Assembly: GCA_024644425.1 (NCBI GenBank)
Contig: JAHELA010000021.1
Location: forward strand, 1-9,832
DNA length: 9,832 nucleotides
DNA from: Nitrosomonadaceae bacterium
Lineage (GTDB): Bacteria > Pseudomonadota > Gammaproteobacteria > Burkholderiales > Nitrosomonadaceae
Reading direction: 5' to 3'
The notes below the pieces were generated by a model, which saw nothing but the letters and a program-made list of their open reading frames with translations, did not search any database and had not been told where the DNA came from. Below are positions 6,686 to 9,832 of this stretch, one piece after another; position 1 is the stretch's first letter, and the number at the start of each line of letters is the position of its first letter. The position numbers and the translations under genes are program-made.

Positions 6686-7756
6686 ATGATCACGGAAATG
6701 ATGACATGGGCTGGAATTGCTTTTTGTATAACCCAGTCTGCAATATTTTCAGGACTTAACCTTGCATTCTTCAGTCTTAGCAGGCTTCAGCTTGAGGTGG
6801 AAGCTAAGGAAAATATGCGAGCGAAGAAAGTGCTAGCGATACGTAAAGATTCTAACTTTTTGCTTACCACCATTCTTTGGGGCAATGTCGGGATTAATGT
6901 GCTGTTAACATTGTTGTCAAACTCGGTGATGGTAGGAGTGATTGCTTTTGTTTTTTCCACCTTTGTAATTACTATATTTGGTGAAATCCTCCCGCAGGCA
7001 TATTTTTCCAGGCATGCCCTAAAAATGGCGTGGCTGTTTTCTCCAATCATACGGGTGTATCAATTTATTTTATATCCAGTTGCCAAACCCTCGGCTGGGC
7101 TCCTCGATGCTTGGTTGGGCAAAGAGGGCATAACCTATCTTCGTGAAGAGGATTTGAAAGCAGTCATCCAAAAGCATATTGAATCAAAAGATGCAGAGGT
7201 TGAAACACTAGAAGGTATAGGGGCGCTCAATTTTCTTGATATCGATGATCTCGGTGTTCTTGATGAGGGAGAAATTCTTGATGCTAAAAGCATTATCTCA
7301 CTGCCAGCTAAAGTAGATTTTCCACTCATACCGGATTTTTCACCTGATCCAAATGATCCTTTCTTAAAGAAAATCGATGCGTCTGGGCACACTTGGGTCA
7401 TTCTTACGGATGAAAAGTCCAATCAACCTTTATATGTTATGGATGCCGATGGATTTCTTAGGGCAGTAATGTTTAGTAAGCGTAGCGCAGATCCCTATCT
7501 TTATTGTCATCGACCAATTTTGATTAAGGATAGTACAACCTCACTTGGCGAAGCTATCCATGAGCTAAAGGAGTCGGAAAGTAGTGATGAAGACCATGAC
7601 GGAGTCATCGAGAATGACGTAATACTAATTTGGGGTGATGAGAAGCGCATCATTACAGGGGCAGATATACTTGGTAGATTGTTAAAGGGTGTTACGCCAT
7701 CTTCCAACAAACAAAAAAATAATTTGGATGATGTTGACCCTGTTATCCCAAAGTAA
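6686..7756 (+). CDS. DUF21/CNNM-type membrane protein, probable divalent-cation transporter
   Basis: A 356-residue inner-membrane protein with an N-terminal DUF21 (CNNM, PF01595) domain at about 1-165. Helices lie at about 7-33, 58-79, 83-105 and 112-133. Family signatures visible are SGLNLAFFSLSRLQLE at 22-37, the GN pair at 66-67 in LLTTILWGNVGINVLL, and the GEILPQAYFSRHALK segment at 99-113, where most relatives have GE..PK. A basic/acidic helix (YLREEDLKAVIQKH) leads into a C-terminal region of about 180-335 that occupies the place of the CBS pair but is poorly conserved. The usual MTPR-type motif is missing and the region is rich in Asp and Glu. CNNM/CorC proteins are implicated in Na+-coupled Mg2+ efflux. 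I start at ATG 6686, seven bases after GGAG (6675-6678); the GTG at 6671 would put that ribosome binding site inside the gene. Its position opposite an MgtE cluster supports a divalent-ion role. No terminator is obvious downstream. Confidence 0.85.
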   Translation: MITEMMTWAGIAFCITQSAIFSGLNLAFFSLSRLQLEVEAKENMRAKKVLAIRKDSNFLLTTILWGNVGINVLLTLLSNSVMVGVIAFVFSTFVITIFGEILPQAYFSRHALKMAWLFSPIIRVYQFILYPVAKPSAGLLDAWLGKEGITYLREEDLKAVIQKHIESKDAEVETLEGIGALNFLDIDDLGVLDEGEILDAKSIISLPAKVDFPLIPDFSPDPNDPFLKKIDASGHTWVILTDEKSNQPLYVMDADGFLRAVMFSKRSADPYLYCHRPILIKDSTTSLGEAIHELKESESSDEDHDGVIENDVILIWGDEKRIITGADILGRLLKGVTPSSNKQKNNLDDVDPVIPK

Positions 7757-7926
7757 TCGCGAATAGTTGAAAGTATAAATATATAATTGGTAATTAAATG
7801 TTTGTTCTTAGGCAAGATGGGTCTTTATGAAAACCGGTTGTTAATCTAAATAAAATATTATTCTTGCTAGTGGAAACGAACCAGCTAACAATAATGAATA
7901 ATGTCATGGTAGGGTTCATCTATTAT

Positions 7927-7932
7927 GGAGGT
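7927..7932 (+). promoter_or_regulatory. Strong ribosome binding site supporting a TTG start
   Basis: GGAGGT lies nine bases before the TTG at 7942. It is the best Shine-Dalgarno match on this strand of the region and supports TTG as the start of the retropepsin-like gene, where the signal peptide begins MKKQ. The overlapping ATG at 7925 opens only a six-codon frame. Confidence 0.7.
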
Positions 7933-7941
7933 TGATACGCA

Positions 7942-8439
7942 TTGAAAAAACAAATTATTTTCTTATGCAGTACGGTGTTTTTATCTCTCAGCTGTAACGT
8001 AGTTTACAGTGAGGTAATAGGATGGGTTGAGAAGGTACGTATTTATCCTGGCAATGCTGTTTTGAAAGCGAAAATTGATACCGGCGCCAAAACATCTTCT
8101 TTACACGTTACTAAAATAAAGCTTATTGAGCACAACAGGGAAGAGTGGGTGCATTTCACTGTAACAAGCTTAAACGGTGATGTGATCCCGTTTGAACGAA
8201 AAATACAACGTGTTGCCTCTATAAAACGCCATTTTGAAGACACTCATCGACGCTTAGTTGTGTTGCTAGGTATCTGTATAGGCAATACTTATCGAGAAGC
8301 AGAAGTCAATTTAATTGATCGTAGTGAGCTTAACTACCCAATGTTAGTTGGACGTCAACATCTAGCAGGCAATTTTATCGTGGATTCCGCACGAAAGTTC
8401 AATATAAATCCGAACTGCAAAGATTTACCAAAGGAATGA
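7942..8439 (+). CDS. Exported retropepsin-like aspartic peptidase family protein (PF05618, 'ATP-dependent zinc protease')
   Basis: A 165-residue protein of the family labelled 'putative ATP-dependent zinc protease' (PF05618). Despite that label it has the retropepsin fold and an aspartic active site: AKIDTGAKTSSLH with DTGA at 46-49, and the second conserved strand MLVGRQHLAGNFIVD at 134-148, where retropepsins have their hydrophobic-G-R element. One DTG per chain means the active form should be a homodimer. Residues 1-23 look like a signal peptide (KK, a hydrophobic core, then VYS before EVIGWVE), so it should act in the periplasm. The SLSC at 15-18 is a poor lipobox but does not fully exclude lipidation. 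The start is TTG, supported by GGAGGT upstream. Its stop overlaps the next ATG as ATGA, tying it to the inactive transglutaminase. The family includes cytoplasmic RimB, linked to RimK, but this exported version differs by its leader. Peptidase activity is predicted; the target is unknown. Confidence 0.88.
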   Translation: MKKQIIFLCSTVFLSLSCNVVYSEVIGWVEKVRIYPGNAVLKAKIDTGAKTSSLHVTKIKLIEHNREEWVHFTVTSLNGDVIPFERKIQRVASIKRHFEDTHRRLVVLLGICIGNTYREAEVNLIDRSELNYPMLVGRQHLAGNFIVDSARKFNINPNCKDLPKE

Positions 8440-9832
8440 CCAGGCCTCATATCTATACGCTCGTAATATTTCTTACATTCATTGGGGTTGCGCTGTTTAG
8501 CTATAAAATTTTCTTCCTAAAATTTCCCTTACAACCACTTTCCGAGGAAGATACCTGGCAAGCTGAAGTACGTATCAGTTTTCGTGCAAAAAATACGCCT
8601 TCAAAGATTTCTCTATATATACCTCGAATGGGCGGCACTTATTCTGCAGTCGATGAACAATTTATTTCTCCTGGTTTTGGGATAAATATACGTAAATCGG
8701 ACGGTAATCGCCAGGCTGTTTGGTCAGCACCCCGAGTTTCAGGTACACAATTTCTTTATTTTCGAACAATTATACGCTCTGCCGCTGACTACAATGAAGC
8801 TTCAACACAGAACCCACCAAAAGTTGTTACTCCAAATTTTGAAGATGCAATGCAATTAGCAGCAAATACATTACTTGCAAATATACAGATAAATCGAACC
8901 GATAAAACTACTTTAATTAGCGAGCTCATTAAACGCTTTGGTAAAAAACCGTTGGAAAATAATATTACTGTTTTACTTAACAAGAAAAAATCGACTAAGA
9001 ATAAGCTCGTAATGATTACGAAGTTGCTTGCATTAATCGGGATACCTGCACGTGTAGTTAACGGGTTTCGGTTAGAGCAATTCACACGAGATGCAAAGCT
9101 CATGCATTGGCTGGAGGTATATCAGCAGGGGCATTGGCGCCCATATGATTCAAAATCTGGGGCACCTTTAACTGATTTAGATATTCTCCCGTGGTGGCAT
9201 GGGCAAGAAGAACTTGTTTATGTCACTGAGGGGAGGCAAGTTAAAAGTAAGGTATCAATGAAACTGCATAAGGAGACAGCTATACTTGGAGCAATGTGGC
9301 GAGAACAACAAATACGTCCAGCACTATACAAATATTCATTACTTGGTCTTCCCATTGAAACTCAAGTGGTCTATCAGACTCTTTTAACGGTACCAGTAGG
9401 AGTTTTCCTATTATTGCTTCTTAGAAATATTATTGGTATTAAAACTATTGGAACTTTTACACCTGTGTTAATAGCGTTAGCATTTCGGGAAATTCCTTTA
9501 CTTTGGGGGATACTTCTATTTAGTTTAGTCATTGTATTAGGTTTAGCCGTACGATTTTATTTCGAGCGTTTAAATCTGTTACGAGTATCTCGTTTAACGG
9601 CAGTTCTCATCGTTGTCGTTATTTTGACAAGTTTAATTAGCGTAGTGAGTTATCATTTTGGTATTTACCAGGGGCTATCAGTTACTTTGCTCCCCATGGT
9701 TATTTTAGCTATGACTATCGAACGTATTTCAGTTGCTTGGGAAAAACGTGGCGCGATGGAAGCTTTTCAAAGAGGCTTGGGTAGTCTATTTGTAGCAATT
9801 ACAGCTTTTGTTGTTATGGATCTCGACATAGT
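8436..9832 (+). CDS. Inactive transglutaminase fused to multi-helix membrane domain (3' end outside window)
   Basis: An open frame from the ATG overlapping the retropepsin-like stop to the window edge, 465 residues visible of roughly 500 expected. Residues 8-28 form an N-terminal membrane anchor. Residues about 35-290 are a periplasmic region containing a transglutaminase-like core at about 175-245. LLALIGIPARVVNGFRL (197-213), HWLEVY (224-229) and RPYDSKSG (235-242) keep the His and Asp positions, but the catalytic Cys expected near 186-190 is absent, and no cysteine occurs in the visible protein. From about 310 on come hydrophobic helices at about 311-331, 340-372, 388-406, 412-426 and 448-462. 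Between them are the conserved GIKTIGTFTPVLIALAFRE and LGLAVRFYFERLNLLRVSRL. This matches the 'inactive transglutaminase fused to 7 transmembrane helices' architecture (PF14400/PF14402). Such proteins are known to travel with a retropepsin-like peptidase and an ATP-grasp ligase; the latter should start just past the window. Binding rather than catalysis is inferred, and the biological role is unresolved. Confidence 0.9.
   Translation, partial: MTRPHIYTLVIFLTFIGVALFSYKIFFLKFPLQPLSEEDTWQAEVRISFRAKNTPSKISLYIPRMGGTYSAVDEQFISPGFGINIRKSDGNRQAVWSAPRVSGTQFLYFRTIIRSAADYNEASTQNPPKVVTPNFEDAMQLAANTLLANIQINRTDKTTLISELIKRFGKKPLENNITVLLNKKKSTKNKLVMITKLLALIGIPARVVNGFRLEQFTRDAKLMHWLEVYQQGHWRPYDSKSGAPLTDLDILPWWHGQEELVYVTEGRQVKSKVSMKLHKETAILGAMWREQQIRPALYKYSLLGLPIETQVVYQTLLTVPVGVFLLLLLRNIIGIKTIGTFTPVLIALAFREIPLLWGILLFSLVIVLGLAVRFYFERLNLLRVSRLTAVLIVVVILTSLISVVSYHFGIYQGLSVTLLPMVILAMTIERISVAWEKRGAMEAFQRGLGSLFVAITAFVVMDLDI

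Noticed and set aside
7864..7892. TTGCTA-17-AACAAT and an imperfect stem-loop (TTGCTAGTGG with CCAGCTAACAA) before the retropepsin-like gene
   Set aside because: Both hexamers match only four of six consensus bases and the stem has a bulge and a mismatch; too weak to list as a promoter or terminator in AT-rich DNA.
8789..9103. Leftward 104-codon open frame opposite the inactive-transglutaminase gene
   Set aside because: It lies wholly antisense to a well-recognised coding frame and its product has no family features; it is a shadow frame.
1..9832. CRISPR arrays, insertion sequences, tRNA/rRNA genes, prophage genes
   Set aside because: No direct-repeat arrays, transposase frames, terminal inverted repeats or tRNA-like folds were seen on either strand.

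Overview
The window reads as the chromosome of a moderately AT-rich Gram-negative proteobacterium, gamma or beta. The evidence is a RimK that follows the enterobacterial protein almost residue for residue, a lipobox lipoprotein, an exported retropepsin-like protein and an MscS/MgtE set. I cannot name the genus. Two genes are cut by the window edges: rimK at the left (about 21 N-terminal residues missing) and an inactive-transglutaminase membrane protein at the right (C-terminal end missing).

Layout. (1) 1-1905, rightward: rimK (ATP-grasp glutamate ligase) overlapping a zinc-dependent succinylglutamate desuccinylase/aspartoacylase-family gene. (2) 1980-6251, leftward: an MscS-family channel, a short MgtE-like protein without the pore domain and a complete MgtE magnesium channel/transporter, all with overlapping start and stop codons. 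They are followed after 81 bases by an unrecognised outer-membrane-type lipoprotein that seems to have its own promoter. (3) 6252-6685: a divergent, AT-rich regulatory region with several near-perfect palindromes, a candidate leftward promoter and a hairpin with a T-run in the likely mscS-mgtE leader. (4) 6686-7756, rightward: a DUF21 (CNNM/CorC-type) membrane protein, a second probable divalent-cation transporter. (5) 7942 to the end, rightward: an exported retropepsin-like protein (PF05618 type, often mis-named 'ATP-dependent zinc protease') coupled by an ATGA overlap to an inactive transglutaminase fused to a multi-helix membrane domain.

How the parts may work together. Regions 2-4 look like an ion and osmotic homeostasis block: a tension-gated channel and two unrelated Mg2+-type transporters. 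Regions 1 and 5 both belong to the amide-ligase world: RimK adds glutamates to a protein C-terminus, and its neighbour has the fold of an enzyme that hydrolyses amides of acidic amino acids. The retropepsin/inactive-transglutaminase pair is a known but functionally unresolved association that usually also includes a second RimK-like ATP-grasp ligase, which I predict just beyond the right edge. The most interesting content is therefore the poorly understood envelope system at 7942-9832, the pore-less MgtE partner, and the structured leader between 6252 and 6404.
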